A DNA stretch of 64,000 nt. Source: Argentina anserina (Eukaryota; Streptophyta; Magnoliopsida; Rosales; Rosaceae). The translations under genes and the position numbers were made by a program. This document shows, piece by piece, positions 24,201 to 36,400 of the stretch (positions within the stretch are counted from its first letter, which is position 1; every line of letters begins with the position of its first letter). The stretch is from assembly GCF_933775445.1 (NCBI RefSeq), contig NC_065876.1, forward strand, positions 7,688,001 to 7,752,000. The letters are read 5' to 3'. The notes below the pieces were generated by a model, which was not told where the DNA came from, ran no database searches, and was given only the letters and a program-made list of their open reading frames with translations.

Positions 24201-27200
24201 TTCCAGATTTTAACATGTATGTCTATGTTTTTTTCCTGGATAAAAGTTAATCATCTAATAAAGCATGCATTTGGAAGTCGGATTTTCGAGATGGAAAGTG
24301 ACTAATGTTCATTTTCCAAAGTTGACCATTTTATGTCACGTAATTACTGATATTTTATTTTGATTCCTGTTCTATATCAGGGGAGCTATGGAAAACAAGA
24401 GCTTGAATGTAAGATATCTATTATTATGTAGCCTTGTCACAGTGGATCAGTTCCATCCTTTAAATTTATGATTATTGAATTTAATCTTAACAGATCTTCA
24501 ATTCCAAACTTGTCTTGGCATCTCCACAAACTGCTTCAGATGGAGATTATGCTGCCATTTTGGGTGTCATTGGCCATGAGGTTTGTTTATTGCTAAGCCA
24601 CATCCTATGATAATTTAAGATGAATGGCATGGGAAAAACTTTGTTCTGATCCTTTTCTCCTTTTTTTTTTTTAAATCTTTTGCAGTATTTCCATAACTGG
24701 ACTGGGAACAGGTTGGTTTATCTACAGTACGGTTTAGTTTACTTTGGAGGATATGCATGATGCATCCTGTTCTGTGTGCCTCCTTCCCTTTTTCTTTTCA
24801 CGCCCTCAGAGCTTTCCACTTTGTCTGTACCTACATCTTATATCTGTTCAATTCTTTTTGAAGCCTATAATCTGAAAATCACTGCATCTGTTCAAATTGG
24901 GTTCAGCATGTTGCCATGTACATATGAGATTTCCTTATTTAGTTTTTTACATTTTGTATTCTGTTTAAGAAGAATATGGTTATCTTTGAGCTAAGTGTCT
25001 CTTTTATATACACTGCAGAGTGACATGCCGCGACTGGTTTCAGCTCAGTCTGAAGGAGGGTCTTACTGTGTTCCGTGATCAGGTATAGCTTTTTAACTCT
25101 TTCCTCAAGGCACTGGGTGACATGTGTAACCTTATAGCTTGATGCTTTGACATAAGGATTATTTTTCAATTATGATCTTTATTCATATGTAGGAATTTTC
25201 ATCTGATATGGGGAGTCGCACTGTGAAGCGGATTGGTGATGTTTCCAAACTCCGAACTTATCAGTTTCCACAGGTATTTTTTGCTTGTGTGTTTATACAA
25301 CTGCTTATTGAAACTTTATTTTGTGCGTGCTATATTAGATAGTTACCATGAAGTTGTGAATATACATCTCACATTGGGAATTGGGACCTAGCATGTGGGT
25401 TTATAAGGATTTGGGCCACTCCATCCATTACCAATTGGTTTTGGATCTGAACCCCATATCACTTTATCATGGTATCAAAATGGGTTACCCACGTCCAGGT
25501 GTGAAGCCCCAAATGGCCACACGCACTCAACGTCACCCAAAATATTGTCCACGTGTATGACTTGAAAATTCACCACACGTGCGGGGGCGTGTTGAGAATA
25601 TACATCCCACATTGGGAATTGAGACCAAGCCTGTGGGTTTATAAGGATTTGGGCCACTCCATCCATTGCCAATTGGTTTTGAATGTGAACCCCATATCAC
25701 TTTATCAAAGTTGGGTTGGATACTTCCCGCATTTACATACTGATGTATGCTTTCTGGTCTTTTAGGATGCTGGTCCCATGGCACATCCTGTTCGGCCACA
25801 TTCTTACATCAAGGTCAGATATCATCTTTCATGTGGTACTGCTCATTATACAGTTGATTGATAATTTAAAACTTATTCTCATTGTTTCCTCTTCTTGCAG
25901 ATGGATAACTTCTATACAGGCATGTTCTTTTTCCTACAAACATTTGTGTAGAGTAAAGGTGTACCTTTTTTTCCGGAATGCGATAGGACTTGTTATCTCA
26001 TTTTTGATATATTTGGTTTCTTGTGCAATCACATTGGGTATAATTCAACTTGTGGGCCTTTGCTGACTTCTACATGCAGTGACGGTAGGGTTCTCTACTG
26101 CATGTTATCTCTTTTTCTATAATTATGAACAAGACTTCTAATTATTTGTTGTTGTTCCATTTGTATCTTGCAGGTGTATGAAAAGGTTTGACAGAAAATT
26201 CTCTCTCTCTCTCTCTCTCTCTCTGTGGACAGAAAAAATCTAGTGCCAGTCTTATAATTGTTTATCTTTATGATCAACTTTATTAGGGAGCTGAAGTGGT
26301 CAGGATGTACAAAACCCTACTTGGGACTGAAGGATTCCGAAAGGTAACACAGAAGATATGTCTAATGCTGCTTCTGGAATAATTAGACCTCCCCATTTTG
26401 TATTTTCAGTTTATACGAGTTCTCTTTATTCAGGGTATGGATCTTTACTTCAAGAGACATGATGGACAAGCTGTAACCTGTGAAGACTTTTATGCTGCCA
26501 TGCGAGACGCCAACAATGCAGATTTTGCCAACTTTTTACAATGGTATTCATCTATTTCATTTTTCCAAATTTCCAATTTATGGTTTCTATACTGACATCT
26601 TTCTGTAACTAAACTGTAGGTATTCCCAGGCTGGGACTCCTATTGTCCAAGTTGCATCATCTTACAATGCTGAAGCCCGTACTTTCACTTTGAAATTTAG
26701 GTATATAATTGTGGTATAATTTTCTGTGTTTTCCTTGATGTTCCTCTTTTTGTTTGGTGGAATAGATGACTAGTTGTGTTGGAATGTGGACTTGATCAGT
26801 CAAGAGGTACCACCAACTCCAGGGCAGCCTGTAAAAGAACCTATGTTCATTCCGGTGGCAGTAGGTTTGCTTGATTCATCTGGAAAGGAGATTTCCCTCT
26901 CCTCTGTGTATTATGATGGGACTTTGCAATCTATTGCTGGCAATGATCAGCCAGTCTGCACAACAGTTCTTAGAGTAACAAAGGTCAGTTTAAATATCTC
27001 TTAGAGTAACAACGGTGTGTTGGTACTGATGTCACGCAGATTGCGGGCTGTTTTTTTTTGTAAATTTTATTTTATTTTTGTCTTTGGAGGTCAATGTATC
27101 TAAACTTATCTTTCATTAGCAATTAACGACTAATAGTAGCTGGACCTTTTCTTACTTTTGTCTTTTCCTTCTTTTTTTTTGGGTCAAGTTCTCATTTTTA

Positions 27201-29379
27201 TTCTCAACTCAAAAGCTAGCATGTAGCATAGGAAAATGATAATTTTTTGCTGTGTTCTTAGAGTAGATGAACAAATGACAACATTCTTTTGGTGGATATA
27301 GGGGTGTTAAATTTGAATTAGAATTGTAGTGAGAAACTGAGAAATGACCTTCTACTGTCCTGAGATATAGCCACGGCAAGTTCTTGCTGGTCATTTTCGG
27401 CATATTATATAATATTTATACTTTTCTATGCAGAAAGAACAAGAGTTTGTTTTCTCTGATGTATCTGAGCGACCCATTCCATCTCTACTACGCGGCTACA
27501 GTGCACCGATCCGAATGGAAACTGATCTCACTGATGATGATCTCTATTTACTCCTCGCTTATGATTCAGATGGATTCAATCGGTTTTTCTCTAAGACCTC
27601 AGAACTCTCTTGTCATTAGTTAGACCACTTGATGAGATTCTTTACACATTCAAATTTGTGCTGTAGCTGGGAGGCTGGACAAGTGCTGGCGCGTAAGTTG
27701 ATGTTAAGTTTGGTTGCTGATTTTCAACAAAAAAAACCTTTGGTCTTGAATCCTAAGTTTCTGCATGGGCTCAAAAGCATACTATCTGACTCTAGCTTGG
27801 ACAAGGTATGACTGATGCCATTATTCTTTCTTCTTTTCGAATGTTTTCTAAGATATTCAAAGGATTAATATTTAACTTTGTTGCTTTTGCTTTGATAGGA
27901 ATTTGTTGCAAAAGCAATAACTCTGCCTGGCGAAGGAGAGATAATGGACATTATGGAAGTTGCAGATCCTGATGCTGTTCATGCTGTTCGAACTTTTATC
28001 AGGAAGCAGCTTGCCCAAGAACTGAAAGCAGAGCTTCTTACTACAGTAAGATAATAGTTTGAGGATTTACTTTATCATATATAGAGTGATTACTGCTATT
28101 GCTATGTGCTTTGTTTACTTTTAAATGTAGTCTACAGAGAAATAAAGTTCATTTGCTATGCTTCACAGGTTGAGAACAACAGGAGCTCAGGAGAGTATGT
28201 GTTTGACCACCCTAATCTGGCCAGACGTGCTCTGAAGAATATTGCCCTTGGTCTGTTGTATTCTTTTGAATGATTTATTCAGTATTAGACTATTAGTGAA
28301 GTTAAACTTTAAATGAACTGATTGTGTTTTTATTTACTTTCATCTATAGCATATCTTGCATCCCTGGAAGATTCAAAGTGCACTGAGCTTCTGCTAAATG
28401 AGTATAAGGCTGCCACAAACATGACAGATCAGTTTGCGGCTTTGGCAGCTATTGCCCAAAATCCTGGTAAAGCTCGTGATGATGTTCTGGCTGACTTCTA
28501 TAACAAGTGGCAGGATGATTATTTGGTAAGACTCCTTCCCCAATTTGATAGTCCCTTATGCTAGAATGAGCTCTTTTTATTTGTTTCCTCCCACTAACAC
28601 TCCATTTTCAAAGGATCTAAAGTGTTCCTAACACTAACCACAATTGTTTGTTGTTCAGACCTGCCTTCTTGAATTATTGAATATGTTTTATTTTCAACCC
28701 TTCCTACAGTTTTCTACTGTTCTTGGTTGTGTGAATAAAGCTTCTTCATTTCTCTTGTTTTAAAGTTTGTATCTCTCTCTTCAGGTTGTGAATAAATGGT
28801 TTGCACTTCAAGCGGTGTCTGACATTCCTGGTAATGTTGAGAATGTGCGGAAGCTCCTAAGCCACCCAGCCTTTGACATGCGTAATCCAAACAAGGTGTA
28901 CTCATTGATTGGAGGTTTCTGTGGTTCTCCTGTGAATTTCCATGCCAAGGATGGGTCAGGCTACAAGTTTTTGGGAGAAATTGTGGCTCAATTAGATACA
29001 ATTAATCCTCAGGTCCTTTCATAGATTTTTTTTTTCAATCATAATTTGCTTGGTTTGTGGAAAATAGTGTTCATCACTAAATACTATTCTTGGTTGTTGA
29101 ATGCAGGTGGCCTCCCGCATGGTGTCAGCCTTCTCAAGATGGAAGCGGTTTGATGTAACCCGGCAAAACCTTGCCAAGGTAACTATTAGTCCTTTTCTAT
29201 TGCATAGTATATCCTCTGTCTTTCATACTGGAACTCACAAATATGCATTCCTTTCCAAACTGCAACCGACTAATATAAATGCCGTTTGGTGTTTGCAGGC
29301 ACAACTGGAGAAGATATTGTCCACCAATGGACTATCAGAAAACGTGTTTGAGATCGCCTCAAAGAGCTTGGCTGCTTGA
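21280..29379 (+). CDS. M1-family aminopeptidase (PepN / puromycin-sensitive aminopeptidase-like), plastid-targeted
   Basis: Thirty-two exons give 984 residues, close to Arabidopsis At1g63770: 21280-21375, 21976-22047, 22157-22201, 22381-22521, 22621-22696, 22910-22986, 23283-23396, 23475-23549, 23642-23749, 23830-24042, 24155-24216, 24381-24408, 24494-24580, 24686-24711, 25019-25082, 25193-25273, 25766-25813, 25901-25919, 26080-26084, 26174-26185, 26287-26343, 26434-26543, 26620-26700, 26800-26983, 27434-27582, 27667-27805, 27899-28045, 28169-28250, 28350-28525, 28785-29012, 29107-29178, 29299-29379. It starts [11 protein letters not shown], a transit-like leader; MGTPKEIF at 22459 could start a cytosolic form. 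GAMEN (361-365) and the zinc motif HEYFH (397-401) mark a metallo-aminopeptidase removing N-terminal residues from peptides. Introns after exons 6 and 18 begin with GC. Exon 19 is only 5 nt. The first donor (21376 or 21358) is least certain. Confidence 0.93.
25355..25707 (+). mobile_element. TRIM retroelement in intron 16 of the aminopeptidase gene
   Basis: Two direct repeats of about 115-118 bp, 25355-25469 and 25590-25707, share CCACATTGGGAATT-like, GGGTTTATAAGGATTTGGGC and CCCCATATCACTTTATCA sequences. The first is followed at once by TGGTATCA, the start of the initiator tRNA-Met primer site. The second is preceded by a purine tract, GTGCGGGGGCG. This LTR-PBS-PPT-LTR layout with only 120 internal bases and no coding defines a terminal-repeat retrotransposon in miniature. 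It lies in the same orientation as the gene, between exons 16 and 17. AAGT appears at both outer edges, a possible short target duplication. Confidence 0.85.
26080..26084 (+). other. Five-nucleotide microexon of the aminopeptidase gene
   Basis: TGACG between ATGCAG and GTAGGG. It is required to keep frame and to encode the conserved MDNFYTVTVYEKGAE across exons 18-21. Together with the 12-nt exon at 26174-26185 it forms a microexon cluster. Confidence 0.85.
26201..26224. repeat. CT microsatellite in an intron
   Basis: Twelve CT units just after the 12-nt exon of the aminopeptidase gene. Confidence 0.9.
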
Positions 29380-30715
29380 TTATAGAGAAATCACATTACA
29401 TGCATATCATTCTCTGGTTGTAGTACTGTAGAAATAAGCTCCTCTTGACTTCTTTTTATGGAAGAGGCATCTTCGCCAGTGTTTCCCTCTCTATGAGTAC
29501 TACATAAATACTTGATACTCAGACCACTTTAGTGGGTTATAAAATTCCTTTGCACTTTCAAGAATTCGTGTAGAACTATTTTTCTTCTCACTTGACCAAT
29601 GTAATGTGGAATAAAAGATCGGAATATCAATCTTTATCAGTATGGAAACAGGGAACCTTCATGTATCGACGGCTAAGAATCGTCCATCAACAAAAGTAGT
29701 AGCTAGAGTTACTGTATTAGGTTCCTGCAAAGAAAATGAAACCATGACAGTCGACAACTCGACATAGAAAGTCAGACCAATCTTATCGAAGTTAGGCTCG
29801 AGTCATTTTCTAGATCAACATGACTAATCTTCTGGGTTTAGAATGTTGCTTCACTTGCTTACTCAACGTTTGAGTAGGTCTCGCCACATCACTTGACATT
29901 TTGCCTAACAAAGTAAGAAGGGAGAGGAAAAGCTTTGCAAAATATCATACCAATAAGGAGGAACAATATTAAGCTAATGTGGATTAGGATTGAGATAGAG
30001 ATAGTCAGATAGAATGCATCATTTTCAAAGGACGTAGAAATGTCTGTATCATAGGATTCAAGATTTTACTGTAACAGTTTATAATGAGGTTTTTTCTCTG
30101 TTTTGAGTTTTGACCGAGTCCAAAAGATAGGGGTTTAGCTCATGAAGGGAATAATTGTGATTGTTAATGAGTTGATGATGATTAGTGTTGTTAAGAGTCA
30201 AAAGTTAAGCCCATTGCCTTAACCACTTAAAGTTAATTGCTGAGTTTAGGTATGAGAAAACATAATTTAAATCCTTCTTGATTATGATTGCAAATTTGTT
30301 CATTCAACCCGTATGGAAGGACCATGAACATGGGAACGAATAGATAGCCATCGAGTTCACCTTTTATATGGGCACATGAATCATCTCTATTCCTCTCTAA
30401 AACATGTGGTTGTGTGTTACATCATGCCTACTAAGCGATCTAGGTAATGCATTATGGCCTTATGGGTCCTCTCAAGATACCGATAGTGATTATGCTTTTC
30501 ACACGTGGTATTGAAAAATATTAATAAGGCTTCAAATTCAAATGTGAAACTTTAGAGAAGAACACGTATTATGAAATTCAAATGCGTTCATCATCGAAGC
30601 AGAAACAACTCAAATATGTCAGATTTTTCAAATAAAAGTTTATCTAGAACTAATATATGCTCTTGGTTTTGAAAAGTGTTAATAAGGGCAATCGCTCATG
30701 TACTAACAATTGTAA
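29380..30715. other. 3' UTR of the aminopeptidase gene and spacer
   Basis: The first few hundred bases are probably 3' UTR (AATAAA-like sequence near 29610). The rest is AT-rich with nothing I can name. Confidence 0.5.
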
Positions 30716-30724
30716 TGTTATTAA

Positions 30725-32114
30725 GAAAAAATTATGTAAATAGTGTGACATTTCAGAAAATATGCAATATGGTATCTCACGTTTTATAGACTCCACAATG
30801 GTGTCTGACTTTTCATTCTTGATCTAAATTTGGTACTTCAATTAATAAAATGTAAGGCTGTTTTGGTCTCTCCCTGTTTTCCCCGACCCCAAAACGATTT
30901 TCCCCAATCTGATTTCAGTTTTGGCATCTTTTCTTAGCCTCCCGCTCACTCTGTATCCAAATCAAAACTCTCTTCTTCTTAGATTTGATTTGTTTCTCTC
31001 CACTACCATAACAAGAAAAGAACCTTTTGAGTTCCTTTTGAACCTAACTACATCTCTATCCAACTCGGTTTAAATCTATATACACACTTGTTTCCAGAGT
31101 CCTGTTCACCTAGTCAGTAGCTGACCAGGGGAATTTGCTCAATTATCGTCTGATTTCAGCTACCATTTTTAAATCTGATGGTTGAGAGATAAATAGTTTT
31201 AATTGATTAAAAACACATTTTTTCCCATACCCAAAAACATCATCTTCTCCTCTCTTCTCCCCAAATTCATCAAATTTTGCTGCAAATCCAGTGAGATATT
31301 CGCCGGAGACGGAGACCCAACGGGGGAAATAGGTTTGCCAACTCTTGATGAATTCGCTCTCCTATTTTTATAAACTATATCAAGATTAAAAGGAGAAGGC
31401 TTTGTAGAAGAAGAGGAAGATGGCATTGGGATCGAAGCCATAGTTGGAGCACAAGAGGGAAGTCATTCATGCCATCATGGGCTTCTCTTGGTCTCTCTAA
31501 AAAAAAACATTGGTGATTCTCTGAGTCTCTGAATTGATCTTATGTGGAAGAAGAAAGGAGGATAAGATATTAAAATGAGAAGGGAAGAAGATGAGAGGAA
31601 AAATAGTAAATGACGTGCTTACGCGTTGAATGTCCGTCTCTGGCGATACTTTTATTGATTTTTAGCAGATTTTGTGAATTTTGTGAGGAAGACATTGAGA
31701 TTGGTAGGAAGAATACATATAGGAATTGAGAAAGAAGAAAAAAGTAATTAAAATTATTTTCTTTAAAATACATTAACTTAACTCAAAATAATCTGATTAA
31801 AGCTTAGCCGTTAGATTTAAATTTACCTGATCTAACGCTAGTTGTGCAAATGTTCCCAGGTCAAGTTGCTGACCAGGTGAACGGACTGCTTGTTCCCAAA
31901 AAGATAATGATATCAATTCATGAGCGGGAGGTTAAGGAGAGACACCAAAATAATAAGAGAAGCGTTTTGGGGCATGGGAAAACAGTACATTTCAATGAAT
32001 GAGGTGCCAAAGTTGGATAAGAATAAAACGTCAGACCATTTTGAAGTTTATGAAACGTGACATAACAAAGTGCATATTTTCTGAAAATTCAGATGCAGTT
32101 TACATAGTTTTTCC
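30725..32114. mobile_element. Mutator-like element with long terminal inverted repeats (1390 bp)
   Basis: The ends are GAAAAAATTATGTAAA at the left and, reverse complemented, GGAAAAACTATGTAAA at the right. The inverted similarity continues for about 400 bases inward with many substitutions, for example TTTCAGAAAATATGCA near 30751, and TAGTCAGTAGCTGACCAG near 31110 against CTGACCAGGTGAACGGA near 31874. The flanks TGTTATTAA (30716-30724) and TTTTATTAA (32115-32123) agree at 8 of 9 bases, the length typical of Mutator insertions. No transposase frame exists. The centre (about 31199-31441) contains an 80-codon minus-strand open frame beginning MASIPMPSSSSS that could be captured gene sequence. 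Confidence 0.75.
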
Positions 32115-32129
32115 TTTTATTAATATGTT

Positions 32130-33770
32130 GTGATCTATCGTATAAACTTGAGGGTCTTTTGGGAAAGAACTGAAAAATGAGGAAGGAGGTAAGTGAGGGG
32201 TGGTGCACCAACCGTGCAAGTTAGTTCAAAGTGGCGGGTAATGGGGGAGAAATTCTTAGAGCGGGTGGGCTCCACGCGAGAAGCCATCGAGAAACTTAGG
32301 ATTGGCATGGGCCCCTCCCACACGTGCATATCTGCCACGTGTTTCACTAAAACTCTTCCGTCTCTTAACACAAACAACACTTCTTAATCAAACCTTCAAC
32401 TAACACCGTCACTAATTGTCCTTGTTTGTACGTCAATTGACTAAAGCACCCTCGTTCTATTACAAGGATGTGTATTTTGTTGTATAGGTTGGTTAGTCCC
32501 ACGTGTTAGGCATTTTACAACCTAAAAGTCTATTTATAGTTCCTGACCTACGTTATGAGTTATGACATGCTAAATTAAAACTATTTATTGATTTAATATC
32601 AACTGTTTTTGACTTAAATAGGTTGTAATATAACATTTAATATTTAAAATTTAAAATTAAATTTCATAAAAATTAAATTTATATAAAATTTAAGAAATTT
32701 AAAAATTATAATTAAATAGTTAGAAAATACTAATATTTATGATTATTTAGTGTATCGGTTGACATTTACGAATAATAATAATCATCATATAGCGGGAATA
32801 ACTCGCATTGCCTAAAGTTTTATAATAGTTTTTTCTCTCAGTCATAATACTCCTTATTTGTTGGAAATTATTCATTCTACTTTAAATTATTATTATTTGT
32901 CGCTTTTATTTATAATTTAGTTATTAGTTTTATATCAATAGTGTTGTATATTTAGGGAGTTATTACATTAAAAAATATACAAGTTTAATTCGAGTTTAGT
33001 GTTGTAGTATATTATTTCAACAAAGAAAAATATATTTTTAAAATAATGAAATATATATTTACTAAACAATATTGATATTCATTTATGAAATTATTTACCA
33101 AAACACCGATAAAAATTGTTTTTGAGGCGGGATCCACGTATGTTAGTGTGCTAGAAGTAGCCCGAAAGAACTATTTTTGACACACTTTTATGACACACTA
33201 ACCCATGGGTTTGAGACGGAGTGTGCCACAATTCTCACATTGCGGCATAATAACCCATAGGTTGAAGAAGACATTAGGTGATCATACTATAAAAAGACAT
33301 TTCTTGAAATTTAAACATGATACATTACACCTAATTTAGGCATATGCATCAATATTTTTAAAGAAAGAACATTATTTCTTGTCTATGTCCAAGTGTCCAA
33401 CATAAAAGACATCTATCATTTATGTCAACTTAATACATATTCTCCCGACATTTAGTACAATAAGTTCGACATAATAATAGTTCCTTGTTCAACACGTAAA
33501 ATTTATGCCGTTAAACGGTCAATCTCATATTCAAGCGTCTCTCAGTGTCGTTTGTTATTACATAGAATATATTAAAGATGAAAAATGTGAGAAACAAGTG
33601 AACTCGACTTAAATCCAAATATTTGCCATCCCAAAACACAGGGGCACATCAGTAATCTTGACAATCCCCATGTGTGTTATAACCTCAATTATCAGTTTAT
33701 CACTAAACCATGAGCAAAAATCTGCTTAGTCGTTGCCGTGTTTGACGTCAACAGCTAAGTCACACGCCAA
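32130..33770. other. AT-rich spacer upstream of the proline/serine-rich protein gene
   Basis: A GC-richer patch at 32190-32350 has opposed short open frames without family character. The remainder, especially 32560-33100, is extremely AT-rich. No gene or complete mobile element was seen. Confidence 0.5.
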
Positions 33771-33775
33771 AATAG

Positions 33776-33784
33776 TATATATAT
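33776..33784 (+). promoter_or_regulatory. Probable TATA box
   Basis: TATATATAA about 230 bases upstream of the ATG at 34008, followed by a C/T-rich leader, as in many plant core promoters. Confidence 0.55.
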
Positions 33785-34007
33785 AACCAAACATTTGATT
33801 TCCATTTCCACTTCACATTTCAATTTCAATTCCCATTTTCATCTCAAACCCTTCAAATTCTTCCTCTTCTTCTTTCTCTCTTCCAAAACCCAACAAAAGA
33901 TTGCTCCTTTCGTTTTTCTGCTCAGCTTTCCCGGCGAAATTCGACCTTTTCCGGCGAGATTCCAATGAAAGCCGACGGCTTTCCGTGAAGAAGCGAAAAC
34001 GGCGGCC

Positions 34008-36400
34008 ATGATGATGATGAGGGGAGTGAACGGCGGAGAGTTGAGAAGTGGGAACAACAACGCTTTGGATACTATAAACGCAGCTGCCTCGGCGATCGCG
34101 GCGGCGGAGAGCCGTGTTCCTCAAGCCACCGTGCAGGTAATTTTCTTAAAGACTTGGTCTTTTTGGTAATTGTTCATTTCCAGCATGCTAATAGTTATTA
34201 AAGCTCAAGTTTGGTCTGGTTGTGATTTTGGGTTTTGCTCAGATTTTTAAGTAGTCTTGTGTTAATTTGAGCTGTTTTTGGAGTTTGATTTGATTGTGGG
34301 TTGTTGTTTACTTGTTTTTGTGTGGAGATTTGGATTGTGCTTAATTCTAGTGTTGCTTTTTAAGCAAATTGTGATTTGGAAAAGTGGGAGTGATTGTAAA
34401 AGTGAAAACTTTGATCAGTTGATTTGTTATTTGTTGAAGGTTGACTTGCTTTATGCAACTGTATGTAGCTTTGATGAGTAACTGAATCTGAGTATTGATG
34501 AACCCTTTTTGAATCTTATGAATAAAAGAAAGTAAGAAACTTTCCCTGTGAGTATTTGGAGTGATTTTCCTTTGGTGTTAACTTTTTAGTTTTACATTAG
34601 AAAGAGAGAGAGAGAGAGAAACTTGTGAACGAAAATTTGTCTTGGTAAGGGGAGGCAGGATCAACAAAAATGGAGTAATCTTTGGTTTAACCCCAGTCGT
34701 CTCAGCTTAAGCTTCGAAATGGAATGATTCAACGTTGACTGCCTAAGGGTGGAGAAAGGCTATGGTTGGGTGTAAAAGGCTGAAGAAAAAGAGAAGAAGA
34801 AATGATGCAATGGATGAGTTAAAGGTGGAAATGCGGACTTGCATCATTAATGTTGTTGATAGAGGTAGTCTAGTGGGGGTAGAAAGTGGAAAGTGGACAC
34901 CAAATGCTAACTAATTGCCACTTAAAATCAGACTATTAAGTTGTTGTTTGCAGACCAGAGAACCATTTGTATTTGGCAATTTGAACTGATCTTTTGTAGA
35001 TGACATTAAATCTCTTTTATCATCAGTTTCTTTTGGTATATCAGATTACTGTCTAAAGAGAATTGCTGTTGTCTTTCTGATATTAAGTCTTTGTTGTAGT
35101 AACGAGCTTTGGTTAAATGCAGAAGAGAAGATGGGCTAGAGGCTGGGGTGTCTATTGGTGTTTCGGCTTTCAAAGACATAGGAAGAGAATCGGACATGCT
35201 GTCATTCTCCCGGAAACAACTTCCCCTGGACGTAATGATTCTAGAGCCGAAAATCCTACCCAAGTACCGTCCATTGCACTTCCCTTTGCTGCACCTCCTT
35301 CCTCTCCTGCTTCGTTTTTTCAGTCAGAACCTCCTTCTGCCATGCAATCACCAGCTGGTTTTAAATCTTGTATTTCTGCCAGTATGTACTCTCCCGGGCC
35401 TGCATCAATATTTGCCATCGGTCCTTATGCTCATGAAACTCAGTTGGTCTCGCCTCCTGTTTTCTCAACCTTTACTACTGAACCATCAACTGCTCCATTC
35501 ACTCCTCCTGCCGAGTCTGTCCACTTGACTACACCATCGTCACCTGAGGTTCCATTTGCTCAGCTGCTTGATCCTAAGTTTAGGAACGGTGAAGGTGGTC
35601 AGAGATACCCACTATCTCCCTATGAGTTTCAGTCTTACCAACTGTACCCTGGAAGCCCAATTGGTCAGCTTATATCACCTAGCTCAGGCATCTCAGGCTC
35701 TGGTACTTCTTCTCCTTTCCTTGACAGTGAGTTTGCTTCTGGTGGTCATCACTTCCTGGAGTTCCGAACAGGTGAAGCTCCTGAATTCTTGAACCTTGAT
35801 ATTCTCTTCACCCGTGATTGGGGTTCAAGACTGTGTTCGGGTTCTGTGACTCCTGATGCTGCAAAGTCTACATCTTCGGAGGGTTTTACTTTAAAGCCGC
35901 ATGCCCATGAAGGTGATTTTTTTGCAAGATCAAACAGTCGACGCAGAAATGATGGTGCTTCCATCGGTCATAGAGTCTCATTTGAATTGAGTGCTGAAGA
36001 AGCTGGAAGATGTGTTGGCAAGAAGCCAGTAGCACTAGCTGAAGCTGTATCAACATCTCTACAAAGTTTTACAAAAGCTGAAAGAATAGAAGGTCCTAAT
36101 AAAAAGGTGATCAGTAGTCATGAGTGCCCTGTTGTTGACACATCCAATGATTCATCAGAAAAGGCTGTAGGAGGATATGGGGAGGAGACATTCCACCGGC
36201 ATCAGAAGGAGCGAACCATCACACTTGGTTCAACTAAGGAATTCAATTTTGATAATGCAGATGGAGGCGATTCTAGCACCCCTAATATCAACGCTGACTG
36301 GTGGGCGAATGAGAAGGTTGTTTCCAAGGAGGACGAGGGATCAAAGAATTGGTCTTTCTTCCCTATGATACAGCCAGGCGTGAGTAATTCAGCACGCTAA
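34008..36400 (+). CDS. Proline/serine-rich 'hydroxyproline-rich glycoprotein family' protein (At5g52430/At4g25620/At1g63720-like)
   Basis: Two exons, 34008-34136 and 35123-36400, joined in phase 0, give 468 residues. The N terminus reads MMMMRGVNGGELRSGNN then an Ala-rich NAAASAIAAAESR stretch. The second exon opens with KRRWARGWGVYWCFGFQRHRK, a basic Trp-rich segment conserved in this plant family, followed by long Pro/Ser-rich disordered sequence (PFAAPPSSPASFF). Despite the family name there is no signal peptide and there are no extensin SPPPP repeats, so a secreted cell-wall role is not supported. Function is unknown. The start is chosen because the intron would otherwise be read through, and because the short first exon is a known trait of the family. 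A GA microsatellite lies in the intron near 34603. Confidence 0.85.

Noticed and set aside
25475..25799. Minus-strand frames within an aminopeptidase intron
   Set aside because: They lie in and between the TRIM LTRs and are chance frames.
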